Assembly (NCBI GenBank): GCA_023459495.1
Contig: JAEWTL010000021.1
Location: forward strand, 100,447-164,446
DNA from: Bacillota bacterium
GTDB taxonomy: Bacteria > Bacillota > Clostridia > Christensenellales > SZUA-584
DNA: 64,000 bases
Direction: 5' to 3'
This document shows positions 45,801-53,554 of this stretch, piece after piece; positions within the stretch are counted from its first letter, which is position 1, and each line of letters opens with the position of its first letter. The position numbers were made by a program, and so were the translations under genes. The notes beneath the pieces were generated by a model. That model ran no database searches. It saw nothing but the letters and a program-made list of their open reading frames with translations, and was not told the DNA's origin.

Positions 45801-45977
45801 CATGCCGATCTTTTCGACTTCGCTGATCACCGTATCGCGGATCAACGCGCAATTTGATGACACACAGCCTGCGCCAGCACATACGTAAATGCGATACTGG
45901 TACTTTGTCTGCTCTTCATTATACTGCTTCTTGATCTCATGCAATTGTTCTACAGTTTTAATCAATTTCGCTTTCAT
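42876..45977 (-). CDS. hydB: Hydrogenase HydB (NuoF-like) fused to a GltD/NfnB-like flavoprotein
   Basis: NAD(P)-reducing subunit of a bifurcating hydrogenase. 1033 residues from ATG 45977, AGGGGGTG 6-8 nt upstream; a GTG three codons earlier overlaps that site. Order: thioredoxin-like [2Fe-2S] domain (about 25-115), NuoF FMN/NADH domain with GLKGRGGAGFPTG and NADEGDPGAFMDRS, SLBB, [4Fe-4S] site ESCGKCVACR, then from about 580 a GltD-type domain with cysteines CENTCP and CGRICTRPCEKKC, an FAD Rossmann motif IIGAGASGLTCGYYLA, and a second nucleotide motif GGGNTAIDSART. The last part resembles NfnB/glutamate synthase small subunit and is absent from ordinary HydB (about 600 residues). Confidence 0.93.
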   Translation of the reverse strand: MKAKLIKTVEQLHEIKKQYNEEQTKYQYRIYVCAGAGCVSSNCALIRDTVISEVEKIGMKDKVKVYETGCMGTCAVGPVMLIMPDKIFYTELTPVKVQEIVRAHLKNGKIIENYTFLDHSLHKHVPNIEDINFFKHQVKIALRNCGAIEYSDIRAYIANEGYFAAYKALCEMKPEQVVAEVKQSGLKGRGGAGFPTGVKWDAAMKQPGDQKYIVCNADEGDPGAFMDRSIIEGDPNTVIEGMMIGGYAIGATQGYIYVRAEYPIAVERMTAALEEAREVGLLGENIFGSGFNFDIEIRIGAGAFVCGEETALLASIEGQRGEPKQKPPFPFQKGLFGKPTIINNVETFASVPVIIERGPERYSQFGTKDSKGTKVFALAGDVVNTGIVEVPIGMPLGDIIFEIGGGTGDKKRFKSAQIGGPSGGCVTTENLNVSTDYETLKRVGAIMGSGGLIVMNEDTCMVDTARFFMDFIKDESCGKCVACRIGTTRMLEILERITRGEGEEGDVELLIELGETIKETAMCGLGQTAPNPVLSTIQYFREEYDEHIRNKYCRAGVCSNLFISPCENTCPANVNVPGYMSLVASGRFTDAYNLIRQENPFPAVCGRICTRPCEKKCRRRSVDEALAICDLKRFVSDYAMQNEKGYKHDIVFPKNGKSVAIIGAGASGLTCGYYLARIGYDVDVFESHDTPGGVLSYGIPEYRLPKDVLAHEVRLIEQTGVKVHLNTEVGKDISFKDLKAKYDCIYIATGTQLPQKVNIPGESLPGVMHGIRFLKKANTHKSIEMGENVAVIGGGNTAIDSARTALRLGAKKVTILYRRTVESMPALEGEIEEAIEEGIEVIPLVAPVRFIAGSDGHVAKVECVKMELGEFDNSGRRKSVLVEGSNYLLDFDMVIPAVSQYADFPFISKDEIGLTPWGTFLLQDDTQMTTMEGVFAGGDVTRGPDTVIQAIADGKKAAVSIDKYLGGKGKLNKGEPIDIPAISDEDEIVAHKRFALEKLDPESRKDNFDEVVMGYHKLNAMAEAMRCLHCERR

Positions 45978-45989
45978 TTGGCTCACCCC

Positions 45990-46493
45990 CTATTCGTCGT
46001 ACTTTGAAAGTATCGAGTCGATCTTGTTGACGTTTACCTGCTTGTAGACGACGTCATCGATCATCATCGCCGGAGCCAGTCCACACGCGCCGATGCACCG
46101 AGCCACTTCAAACGTAAACTTCCCGTCCTCCGTGGTGTCGCCGATGCTCACGCCCAGCTTTTCTTGTAAGGCCTCTACGATCTTCTTGCCGCCGCGCACA
46201 TAACAGGCCGTACCAAGGCATACCCGGACGGTATGTTTGCCGCGGGGTTTCGTGGAGAAGAACGAGTAGAACGATACCACGCCCGAGACCTCCGACAGCG
46301 TCTTGCCCATGCCGTCGGCGATGAAACGCTGCAGGTCAAGCGGCAGATATCCGTATATCTCCTGCGCAAGATGCAGCACCTTGATCAGGCTTCCTTCTTT
46401 CCCCTTATAAAGATCAATGATGCTGGCAATTTCGCCATACTTGCTGTTTTCACACTCTTTACAACGTGCCGGGTTCTTTTCGGGAACAGACAT
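45990..46493 (-). CDS. hydC: Hydrogenase subunit HydC (NuoE-like)
   Basis: [2Fe-2S] electron carrier of the complex. 167 residues from ATG 46493 with GGAGGT 9 nt upstream; the longer frame to 46556 has no site. NuoE fold: ILHLAQEIYGYLP, VSGVVSFYSFF, and the four Cys ligands in CLGTACYVRG and CIGACGLAP. An extra N-terminal CKEC pair is present. First gene of the hydC-hydB-hydA operon, 12 nt before hydB. I could not find a convincing promoter or Rex site upstream. Confidence 0.95.
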   Translation of the reverse strand: MSVPEKNPARCKECENSKYGEIASIIDLYKGKEGSLIKVLHLAQEIYGYLPLDLQRFIADGMGKTLSEVSGVVSFYSFFSTKPRGKHTVRVCLGTACYVRGGKKIVEALQEKLGVSIGDTTEDGKFTFEVARCIGACGLAPAMMIDDVVYKQVNVNKIDSILSKYDE

Positions 46494-46704
46494 GATGCGT
46501 TTACCTCCATACTTTTTTGGTGAGCACGATGGTATATGATCCCACATGATTATCATAACAGGCAGTTGTGATAGAAGAATGATCGTATTTCTTAAAAAAC
46601 AGGCAACTGATATTTTATTATCAATGTTTTTAAAGCTTTTTGATGGTAGATTTCACAATTTCATCACATAATACTGCCATCCATCACAAATTAATACTAA
46701 ACGC

Positions 46705-46733
46705 TTGCAAAACGCCTTCTTTTTTTATAAAAT
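46705..46733 (+). promoter_or_regulatory. Promoter of the response regulator gene
   Basis: TTGCAA (46705-46710), 17-nt spacer, TAAAAT (46728-46733). It lies in the 304-bp AT-rich gap between the divergent hydC and regulator genes, which contains nothing else I can name. Confidence 0.7.
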
Positions 46734-46797
46734 ATATTCACCTGCTAAAGTTTTCACAACACGAACCAATGATGATATATAACCGCGGAGACATGCA

Positions 46798-47478
46798 ATG
46801 GAGGATGTTCGCCTGCTGATTGCCGATTCAAAAGCGGAAATCAGGTCAGTCATTAAAACCTATGCAGCATTGGAGAACTTCGAAATCGATGAGGCGGCAG
46901 ATGGTATAACCGCACTCAAGCTATTAAGGCGGGAAGAATACCACGTAGTCATCATGGATACCGCACTGCCGGAACTGGACGCATGGCATGTATGTAAACA
47001 GATTCGCAAGACTGCCTCCACCCCCATCATCATGATGTCTGACCGGAACAATGAAGACGAAAAGCTTTCTTTCTTTGAAAATGGCGTGGATGATTTTATC
47101 GGGAAGCCCTTTTCAGGAAAAGAACTGATGGCTCGAGTACGTGTGATGCTTCGTCACAGCGCAATGCAGGCTAATCTGGCTCCGCGCAGGATCATTTATA
47201 GCGGGCTATGTATCGACAGTATTTCGCGGATTGTCTATATTGATGGTGAGAACGTAACCCTCACTCCCAAAGAATACAGCTTGCTGTGTTATCTGGCAAA
47301 AAATCCGGACAAGGCGCTGTCCCGGGAAGTGATATTAAACGAAGTATGGGGACAGGATTTTTTCGGTACAGACCGCACGGTTGATACTCATATCAAAACC
47401 CTGCGGGAAAACATAAAGCCGTATCACCGGTTTATTGAAACAGTTTGGGGATACGGCTATATCTTCAAAACCCTTTAA
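46798..47478 (+). CDS. OmpR/PhoB-type response regulator (orphan)
   Basis: Two-domain regulator of 226 residues. Receiver with phospho-acceptor Asp54 (VVIMDTALPELDAWH), Ser in MMSDRN and Lys in GKPF; only one acidic residue (Asp10) stands at the usual double-Asp site, which could weaken magnesium binding. The C-terminal winged helix has LTPKEYSLLCYLAKNPDKALSRE and TVDTHIKTLREN. No histidine kinase is adjacent. Divergent from the hydrogenase operon with 304 bp between starts, so local control is possible but unproven. Confidence 0.92.
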   Translation: MEDVRLLIADSKAEIRSVIKTYAALENFEIDEAADGITALKLLRREEYHVVIMDTALPELDAWHVCKQIRKTASTPIIMMSDRNNEDEKLSFFENGVDDFIGKPFSGKELMARVRVMLRHSAMQANLAPRRIIYSGLCIDSISRIVYIDGENVTLTPKEYSLLCYLAKNPDKALSREVILNEVWGQDFFGTDRTVDTHIKTLRENIKPYHRFIETVWGYGYIFKTL

Positions 47479-47529
47479 ACTGTAAATGCTTGCGCCTGAA
47501 GCGCTTTTTTAGTTTTCCGTACTATGTGA

Positions 47530-47925
47530 TTACTTCACTGTGACATTGTATACGATGGTCTCCACTGCGGAGTTTTCTTCAAAGCTGCGCTCATATACAA
47601 ATGTGATCTTTGCTGTCCCGGCTGCAAGCGCTTTGAACGTATAGTCGTGGACGCCGCCCGCACCCACAATGCTCCCATCCTTGCTTTCGCTTGTGTACTC
47701 GTCGTCTGTAAGTTTGAGGATGCTGTCATCGTTGATACTGACTGTCCATGCATAGCCCGTTGTCGGGTTTTCGTCCAGCTGGATCGTAAATGTATCATCT
47801 TTGCTGACCGTGATATTTGTATCCTCTTTCCCGTAGACCTTACTGTTTGCCGCTGCAGAACAGCCGGTAAACACCGTGACGAGCACGAGCATAAGCGTGA
47901 TAATGGACACCAAATACCTTTTCAT
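47530..47925 (-). CDS. Chagasin-family (I42) protease inhibitor lipoprotein
   Basis: 131 residues with a signal peptide and lipobox FTGC (Cys22), so anchored outside the membrane. Ig-like fold of inhibitor family I42: loop NPTTGYAW (52-59), second loop GAGGVHDYTF and a third loop at YERSFEE instead of the usual RPW, so one of the three cysteine-protease-binding loops is altered. Family members inhibit papain-like proteases. Stand-alone gene after the response regulator, opposite strand. Confidence 0.87.
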   Translation of the reverse strand: MKRYLVSIITLMLVLVTVFTGCSAAANSKVYGKEDTNITVSKDDTFTIQLDENPTTGYAWTVSINDDSILKLTDDEYTSESKDGSIVGAGGVHDYTFKALAAGTAKITFVYERSFEENSAVETIVYNVTVK

Positions 47926-47985
47926 TGAATATCACATCCCTTCAGTTCCTAAGACGAACAGTAAAGAGAATTGTTCCTTGCCAGT

Positions 47986-48852
47986 TTAATGATTCAGATA
48001 CTCAAAAGTCCTTTTCATCAGCCTTGATATCTCTTCCTTATCCCGGGTGTACGGAGAAGAACTGACTTCGCGATTGTGATGGTCGAAATATTTCCCGGTT
48101 ATTTCGCTGAGTTCTGGCGCTGAGGCAAGCCAGACGTAGGTTTCAGCCATTTTTTCCGGCGGAATTGATTTTTTGCTTTTAACGGAATACGCAAGCTTTG
48201 CAGCCTTGGATAGGTCTGGGTATCGGTCAAGATCGATCTTTACATTAGTTACACGGACGCAGTTTGCTGTGACATACGTATCTTTCAGGCTTTCAGCCAG
48301 CCAGTAGGTGTACATGACCTGCGCCAGCTTGGATTGATAATATGCCTTGGATACACTGAATGGGCTGTTTTCAAATTCCGGGTCACTTATATTCACCTTC
48401 AATAGCGGATGCATGACAAGACCCTGCGATGCCACGGTAATAATCCTCCCATTCGCGCTTCTTTTCAGGTGTTCAAGCAGCTCATTTACCAGCAGAACCG
48501 CGCCTAAATGATTCGTAGCCCATACGCTTTCGATACCCTCTTCAGTTTTAACCGCTGATTTTTGGGATATATCAAACGCGGCCGCATTGCTGATAATCAC
48601 ATCAAGTGTATCATATTTAGCCTTGTAGTCCTGCACTGCCTGCCGGATGGAGGACTGCAAAGACATATCGATCAGAAGCAGTTCCGCCTCGTTGCTGCCG
48701 CTCTGCGCTTTGATTTCCTCCAACGCCTGTTTCCCTCGCTGTTCATTTCGGCAGGCCATTACAACATGATATCCTTTTTGCAGCATCTGTACGCAAGCTG
48801 CTTTGCCAATTCCGGCGTTTGCACCTGTTATCAGGCATACCTTTCTGTTCAT
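47986..48852 (-). CDS. Short-chain dehydrogenase/reductase
   Basis: NAD(P)-dependent oxidoreductase of 288 residues. Rossmann motif TGANAGIGKA (10-19), NAA around 89-91, catalytic Ser in ASQGLVM and Tyr171-Lys175 (YYQSK). It is close to the retinol-dehydrogenase/WW-oxidoreductase-like SDR subgroup by the MACRNEQRG segment, which suggests NADPH. Located 17 nt after the TetR gene and in the same transcript, so it is probably its regulated target. Confidence 0.9.
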   Translation of the reverse strand: MNRKVCLITGANAGIGKAACVQMLQKGYHVVMACRNEQRGKQALEEIKAQSGSNEAELLLIDMSLQSSIRQAVQDYKAKYDTLDVIISNAAAFDISQKSAVKTEEGIESVWATNHLGAVLLVNELLEHLKRSANGRIITVASQGLVMHPLLKVNISDPEFENSPFSVSKAYYQSKLAQVMYTYWLAESLKDTYVTANCVRVTNVKIDLDRYPDLSKAAKLAYSVKSKKSIPPEKMAETYVWLASAPELSEITGKYFDHHNREVSSSPYTRDKEEISRLMKRTFEYLNH

Positions 48853-48869
48853 AATAAGCCTCCTCGAAT

Positions 48870-49457
48870 TTATTTTACGCCAAGTCCTTGTTTCATCATT
48901 GAAATATAGCTGTCCAGGTTTTCATAAGCATCAATGTCATCCGGGAATATATCGAAAAAATGTGCGAACATATATCCGATTACTGATGTCAAAAAATCTT
49001 TTGAATAGTTTTTAGAAAGATTTCCGCTACCCATAGCAGCTTCAACCATACTTCCAATTATATCTGAGCTCGCAAATGCAGTTTGTATGTGGGCTCTGAT
49101 GGCGGCGTTTTTTTCTTTAGCAACCATTTGCGAAAACCGATGATATTGGGGATGTAGTGCAGCAAACTGTATCCCAACCTTGGCCTGAAGCCGGAACTGC
49201 TCAAATATATCCAAAATTGTTATGTTTACACTCTGCATTTCATCGGCAATAAATTCCCATTTCAAACGCGAGGATTCCTTCACCAGACAAAAATACAACG
49301 CCTCTTTGTCCTGAAAGTGATAATAAAAAACACCTTTGCTTACCCCGGCATTTTTCAAAATGCGGTTCATTGATGCTTCATCAAAGTTTTTTTTCGAGAA
49401 TTCTTCCAGCGCCGCAGAGAGCAGCGCCTGTTCATTTTTTAATGTTTTCTTAGCCAC
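48870..49457 (-). CDS. TetR/AcrR family transcriptional repressor
   Basis: 195 residues from GTG 49457 (AGAAGGA upstream). N-terminal helix-turn-helix: LLSAALEEFSKKNFDEASMNRILKNAGVSKGVFYYHFQDKEAL type, the typical YYHF ending. The ligand domain is not recognisable. A perfect 11-bp inverted repeat at 49473-49498 lies at the transcription start, so autoregulation and control of the SDR gene downstream are strongly suggested. Confidence 0.93.
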   Translation of the reverse strand: MAKKTLKNEQALLSAALEEFSKKNFDEASMNRILKNAGVSKGVFYYHFQDKEALYFCLVKESSRLKWEFIADEMQSVNITILDIFEQFRLQAKVGIQFAALHPQYHRFSQMVAKEKNAAIRAHIQTAFASSDIIGSMVEAAMGSGNLSKNYSKDFLTSVIGYMFAHFFDIFPDDIDAYENLDSYISMMKQGLGVK

Positions 49458-49472
49458 TGCAAATTCCTTCTC

Positions 49473-49498
49473 ATTATTAGACCATCCGGTCTAATAAT
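49473..49498 (-). promoter_or_regulatory. TetR operator (palindrome)
   Basis: ATTATTAGACC / GGTCTAATAAT, a perfect 11-bp inverted repeat with a 4-nt centre, directly downstream of the -10 box at 49500-49505 and 16 nt before the TetR start codon. Confidence 0.88.
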
Positions 49499-49499
49499 A

Positions 49500-49527
49500 A
49501 TTATACCCCCATACTTTATTCTGTCAA
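49500..49527 (-). promoter_or_regulatory. Promoter of the TetR-SDR operon
   Basis: On the minus strand, TTGACA (49527-49522), 16-nt spacer, TATAAT (49505-49500), immediately before the operator. Confidence 0.87.
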
Positions 49528-49536
49528 TCGGTAAAA

Positions 49537-49564
49537 ACAAAAAAGCTCCGGCGAACCGGAGCCT
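49537..49564 (-). terminator. Intrinsic terminator of spoIVA
   Basis: On the minus strand, GCTCCGG-TTCG-CCGGAGC followed by TTTTTTG, 15 nt after the spoIVA stop. Confidence 0.92.
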
Positions 49565-49578
49565 CAATGTGATTTTGC

Positions 49579-51057
49579 TTACAGCAGTATACAGATCAGT
49601 CCGCCGCTGCCCTCATTGATGATGCGCTGCAAAGTCTCCTGAATCTTCATGCGCGCATCCTCCGGCATATGCGAGAGCTTGCCTGAAAGGCCTTCCTTGA
49701 CCAGTTCGTGCAGCGATTTACCAAATATGTCGGTGTTCCAGATCTTCGCTGGATCGTTTTCGAATTCCGACATCAGGTAATTAACGAGATCCTCGCTCTG
49801 TTTTTCACTTCCCACGATGGGCGACACCTCGGTCTGGATATCTACGCGGATGAGGTGAAGCGACGGTGCACTGGCCTTCAGGCGCACACCGAACCGTCCG
49901 CCTTGGCGTACCATCTCCGGCTCCTCCAGCGACATTTCATCCATCATGGGAGGCACAAGGCCATAGCCGGTTTTCTTTGCGCTATCCAGCGCACCCGCCA
50001 GACGGTCATACTCCTTCTTGGCACCGACTAAGCCCTTCACGATAGACACGAGATGGTAGTCATCCTCTATCGGATACCCGCACTCGTCACCGAGTATTTT
50101 ATAGAACAACTCCTCCGGGAAATCGACCCGGATATAGATCGCACCTTCACCGAGCTGAATGTTGACGTCCCCCACTTCCCGCACGTCTTCCAGCGTCTTC
50201 AGTGTATCGACAAGGCCATGGTAATCCCGCACCTTTTCGATATGGCCCATGCTCCCGGTGACACCCTTCAATACTTCATCCATCAGCCAATGATCAGGCG
50301 AAAGCGCCCGCGCCCAACCCGGCATATCGAGATTGATCTCGCGGATCGGGAACTCGTAGAGCAGATTTTCCAGCATTGCGTTGATATCCGTTTCCGACAG
50401 CCGCATAATGTCCATCAGTACGACGGGTACGCCGTATTTATCTTCCATCGTCTTGCGCAGCCGAATGGTGTCCTCGCTCTGCGGATTGGCCGAATTCAGG
50501 ATGATGATAAACGGCTTGCCAAGTTCACTGAGCTCTCGGACGACGCGCTCCTCCGCCTGTATGTAATTGGAGCGCGGAATCTCCGTAATACTGCCGTCTG
50601 TCGTCATGACAATGCCGATCGTGCTGTGGTCGGTGATGACTTTTCTCGTACCCGTCTCGGCCGCTTCCTCAAACGGTATGTCATGATCAAACCAGGGGGT
50701 TGTTACCATTCTGGGCATGTTGTTTTCCAGATGGCCCATGGCGCCGTCGACCATATAGCCGACTGAGTCCACCATACGAACCTTCATCTCCGCTTCATCG
50801 TTGATGCGAATCTTCACGGCTTCGTTGGGAACAAACTTGGGCTGTGTGGTCATAATCGTTTTGCCCGCACTGCTCTGCGGGAGTTCGTCGACGACGCGCT
50901 CTTTTTCATGCGTATCATCGAGATTCGGGAGCACCAGCATATCCATAAAACGTTTGATGAATGTCGACTTACCGGTACGAACCGGCCCGACGACGCCGAT
51001 GTATATGTCTCCTCCCGTTCTTTCGGAAATATCCTTGTACAGATTAAAACTTTGCAT
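49579..51057 (-). CDS. spoIVA: Stage IV sporulation protein A
   Basis: Mother-cell ATPase that polymerises into the basement layer of the spore coat, recruited by SpoVM. 492 residues from ATG 51057 with GGAGGG 7 nt upstream; the frame extends to 51159 but without a site. N-terminal MQSFNLYKDISERTGGDIYIG and Walker A GPVRTGKST (24-32), DSVGYMV, then the middle and C-terminal domains ending with the characteristic GLICILL. Full length (B. subtilis 492). Sigma-E control is expected; I saw no certain sigma-E box. Confidence 0.97.
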   Translation of the reverse strand: MQSFNLYKDISERTGGDIYIGVVGPVRTGKSTFIKRFMDMLVLPNLDDTHEKERVVDELPQSSAGKTIMTTQPKFVPNEAVKIRINDEAEMKVRMVDSVGYMVDGAMGHLENNMPRMVTTPWFDHDIPFEEAAETGTRKVITDHSTIGIVMTTDGSITEIPRSNYIQAEERVVRELSELGKPFIIILNSANPQSEDTIRLRKTMEDKYGVPVVLMDIMRLSETDINAMLENLLYEFPIREINLDMPGWARALSPDHWLMDEVLKGVTGSMGHIEKVRDYHGLVDTLKTLEDVREVGDVNIQLGEGAIYIRVDFPEELFYKILGDECGYPIEDDYHLVSIVKGLVGAKKEYDRLAGALDSAKKTGYGLVPPMMDEMSLEEPEMVRQGGRFGVRLKASAPSLHLIRVDIQTEVSPIVGSEKQSEDLVNYLMSEFENDPAKIWNTDIFGKSLHELVKEGLSGKLSHMPEDARMKIQETLQRIINEGSGGLICILL

Positions 51058-51144
51058 GGCGCACCCTCCACATGTTCGTTTAGCACTACATATATATGAA
51101 CCCATTTCGGCGCTCATGCCACATTTTATATGCCTGTTGCATAT

Positions 51145-51168
51145 TATAAAGGGCGGCAAATGCCGCCC
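51145..51168 (-). terminator. Intrinsic terminator of the polyamine operon
   Basis: On the minus strand, GGGCGGCA / TGCCGCCC (8-bp arms, very short loop) then TTTATAAT, 54 nt after the CASDC stop. Confidence 0.85.
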
Positions 51169-51221
51169 CTCTTTGAATGCATTGAATGCATCGTTTGCTG
51201 CTATATAGTGATTTGGTAAAC

Positions 51222-52352
51222 TTACGACAATCTGATTTTAAAATCTTCGTATCCGAATTCTTTCACCAGCTTCACATTCCCGGTTTTATCCGCTATCGCT
51301 ATGGAGGGAAGCTTCATGCCATTGAAGGTGTTATTCTTGACCATAGTATATATCGCCATGTCACAGAAAATCAGCTTGTCACCGATACTGAGAGGCTCAT
51401 CAAACGAATAATCCCCAATGATGTCACCCGCAAGGCAGGTTGGCCCGCCGAGACGGTATGTATACAGCTTTACACCTGGCATATCCGAATCGACGATGTT
51501 GGGCCTGTAAGGCATCTCCAGCACGTCAGGCATATGGCAGGCTGCCGACGCATCCAGAATAGCGATCCGCATGCCGTTTTCCACGATATCCAGTACGGTA
51601 CTGACCATAAATCCAGTGTTCAATGCCACCGCTTCACCCGGTTCAAGGTAAACCTCGACATTGTACTTGTTTTTAAAAGCAATAATCGCATTGACCAACG
51701 TATCTATATCGTAATCTGGCCGAGTAATATGATGTCCGCCGCCAAAATTGACCCACTTCATTTTCGGAATATACTTACCGAACTTTTCTTCGACAGCCGC
51801 CAGCGTGGTTACAAATGCATCGCTGTTCTGCTCACACAGCGTGTGGAAGTGCAGGCCGCTGATGCCATCCAGCAGGTCCTCCCGAAACTGCCCGATCGTA
51901 ACGCCCAGCCGCGAACCTCTGCCACACGGGTCATATATGTCATGCTGCTGCGTGGAGCATTCGGGATTGACCCTGATTCCGAACTCTATACCGGAACCTA
52001 GCGCCTTCTCCCGATATTTTCCCCATTGTGAAAAGGAGTTGAAAACGATATGGTCGCAAATCGACAGCAGCTCGTCAAACTCCTCTTCATTATAGGCCGC
52101 GGAAAAGACATGGGTCTCCCCGCCCATCTCCTCACGGCCCAGCCGAGCTTCATACAACCCGCTCGCGGCAGTTCCGTTCAGGTACTGACCGATCAGCGGA
52201 TACAGCGCAAACATTGAGAATGCCTTTTGCGCCAAAAGGATCTTGCACCCTGCCCTGTCCGCGACATTTTTTAAAATTTCAAGATTTCGAATCAGCAGCC
52301 GCTCGTCGACAATATAGTAAGGCGCTTTTATGGCATGGATATCAAAATCCAT
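51222..52352 (-). CDS. nspC: Carboxynorspermidine/carboxyspermidine decarboxylase
   Basis: PLP enzyme (alanine racemase fold type III) removing CO2 from carboxyspermidine to give spermidine. 376 residues: KAPYYIVDERLLIRN start, PLP Lys in LLAQKAFSMFAL, SGLHFHTLCEQ, WVNFGGGHHITRPDYD, EPGEAVALNTGFMV, and C-terminal GGPTCLAGDIIGDY with the substrate Cys-Asp pair. Last gene of the polyamine operon, 1 nt from the dehydrogenase gene that supplies its substrate. Confidence 0.93.
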   Translation of the reverse strand: MDFDIHAIKAPYYIVDERLLIRNLEILKNVADRAGCKILLAQKAFSMFALYPLIGQYLNGTAASGLYEARLGREEMGGETHVFSAAYNEEEFDELLSICDHIVFNSFSQWGKYREKALGSGIEFGIRVNPECSTQQHDIYDPCGRGSRLGVTIGQFREDLLDGISGLHFHTLCEQNSDAFVTTLAAVEEKFGKYIPKMKWVNFGGGHHITRPDYDIDTLVNAIIAFKNKYNVEVYLEPGEAVALNTGFMVSTVLDIVENGMRIAILDASAACHMPDVLEMPYRPNIVDSDMPGVKLYTYRLGGPTCLAGDIIGDYSFDEPLSIGDKLIFCDMAIYTMVKNNTFNGMKLPSIAIADKTGNVKLVKEFGYEDFKIRLS

Positions 52353-52353
52353 C

Positions 52354-53553
52354 TCAGTCCACCAAAACGGGGTTGAAGTCCTCTATCCATGGCAAGCCCC
52401 ACTTGTTCAGCGCATCCATGAACGGATCGGGATCAAACTCTTCGGTGTTATAGACGCCAGGCTTGTTCCATGTGCCATTCATCATCAGCATGGCGCCGAT
52501 CATCGCAGGCACGCCCGTCGTATATGATATCGCCTGACTTTCCACCTCACGGTAGCAGGCCTCATGGTCGCAGACATTGTACACGTAATACGTATGTTCC
52601 TTGCCGTCCTTGATACCCCGGTAGATGCACCCGATATTGGTCTTGCCCTTGGTACGCGGTCCAAGTGATGCAGGGTCGGGCAGTACCGCCTTCAAAAACT
52701 GCAGCGGGACGATCTTCTGCCCGTTGAAATCAATCGGCTCAATTGACGTCATACCTACATTCTCCAGACATTTCAGGTGAGTCAGATAGCTTTGCCCGAA
52801 AGTCATGAAGAATCGGATACGTTTAATGCCTTTCAGGTTAAGCGCAAGGCTTTCCAACTCCTCGTGATGCAGCAGGTACATATCCTTTTCACCAATCTGA
52901 GGGAAGCTATAAACCCTTTTGATCTCCATGGGTTCCGTCTCTACCCACTGCCCGTTCTCCCAATAGCTGCCCTTTGCGGTGACCTCACGGATATTGATCT
53001 CCGGGTTGAAGTTGGTCGCAAACGGGTAGCCATGGTCTCCCGCGTTGGCATCGAGAATATCAAGGTAATGAATCTCGTCAAAATAGTGCTTCTGTGCATA
53101 GGCGGAAAACACACCTGTTACGCCGGGGTCGAAGCCGCTGCCCAGAAGTGCGCAGATGCCTGCTTCTTTAAATTTCTCCCGGTAGGCCCATTGCCATTTG
53201 TATTCGAACTTGGCCGTATCCAACGGTTCATAATTCGCGGTATCCATGTAATTTGTTTTGGTGGCAAGACAGGCGTCCATGATCGTCAAATCCTGATATG
53301 GCAGCGCAAGGTTCATCACGATATCAGGCTTAAAGCTGTTGATCAGCGCAATCAAATCGTCAACATTATCCGCGTCCACCTGAGCTGTATGAATCTTGGT
53401 TTTGCCGCCCTCCAGCTTGGCCTTCAGCGCATCGCATTTCGACTTCGTCCGGCTCGCGATCATGATTTCTTCGAAAACATCGCTATTTTGGCAGCATTTA
53501 TGAATCGTGACGCTGGCCACACCGCCGCACCCGATAATCAAAGCTTTCCCCAA
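52354..53553 (-). CDS. Carboxynorspermidine/carboxyspermidine dehydrogenase
   Basis: Saccharopine-dehydrogenase-like enzyme that condenses a diamine with aspartate semialdehyde and reduces the imine to carboxyspermidine with NADPH. 399 residues from TTG 53553 with AGGAGGA upstream, inside the end of speB. Rossmann motif IIGCGGVASVTIHKC, CQNSD, NLALPYQDLTIMDACL, LGSGFDPGVTGVFSAYA. The neighbouring nspC makes this function preferable to lysine metabolism. Chain-length preference (putrescine or diaminopropane) is not visible, but putrescine is made by the same operon. Confidence 0.92.
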   Translation of the reverse strand: MGKALIIGCGGVASVTIHKCCQNSDVFEEIMIASRTKSKCDALKAKLEGGKTKIHTAQVDADNVDDLIALINSFKPDIVMNLALPYQDLTIMDACLATKTNYMDTANYEPLDTAKFEYKWQWAYREKFKEAGICALLGSGFDPGVTGVFSAYAQKHYFDEIHYLDILDANAGDHGYPFATNFNPEINIREVTAKGSYWENGQWVETEPMEIKRVYSFPQIGEKDMYLLHHEELESLALNLKGIKRIRFFMTFGQSYLTHLKCLENVGMTSIEPIDFNGQKIVPLQFLKAVLPDPASLGPRTKGKTNIGCIYRGIKDGKEHTYYVYNVCDHEACYREVESQAISYTTGVPAMIGAMLMMNGTWNKPGVYNTEEFDPDPFMDALNKWGLPWIEDFNPVLVD

Positions 53554-53554
53554 T

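Noticed and set aside
46494..46797. Rex operator controlling the hydrogenase
   Set aside because: No TTGTTA...TAACAA palindrome; only scattered TTGTGA-like words that do not pair correctly.
51058..51144. SigE promoter before spoIVA
   Set aside because: CATATA-like words occur but no pair has the right spacing.
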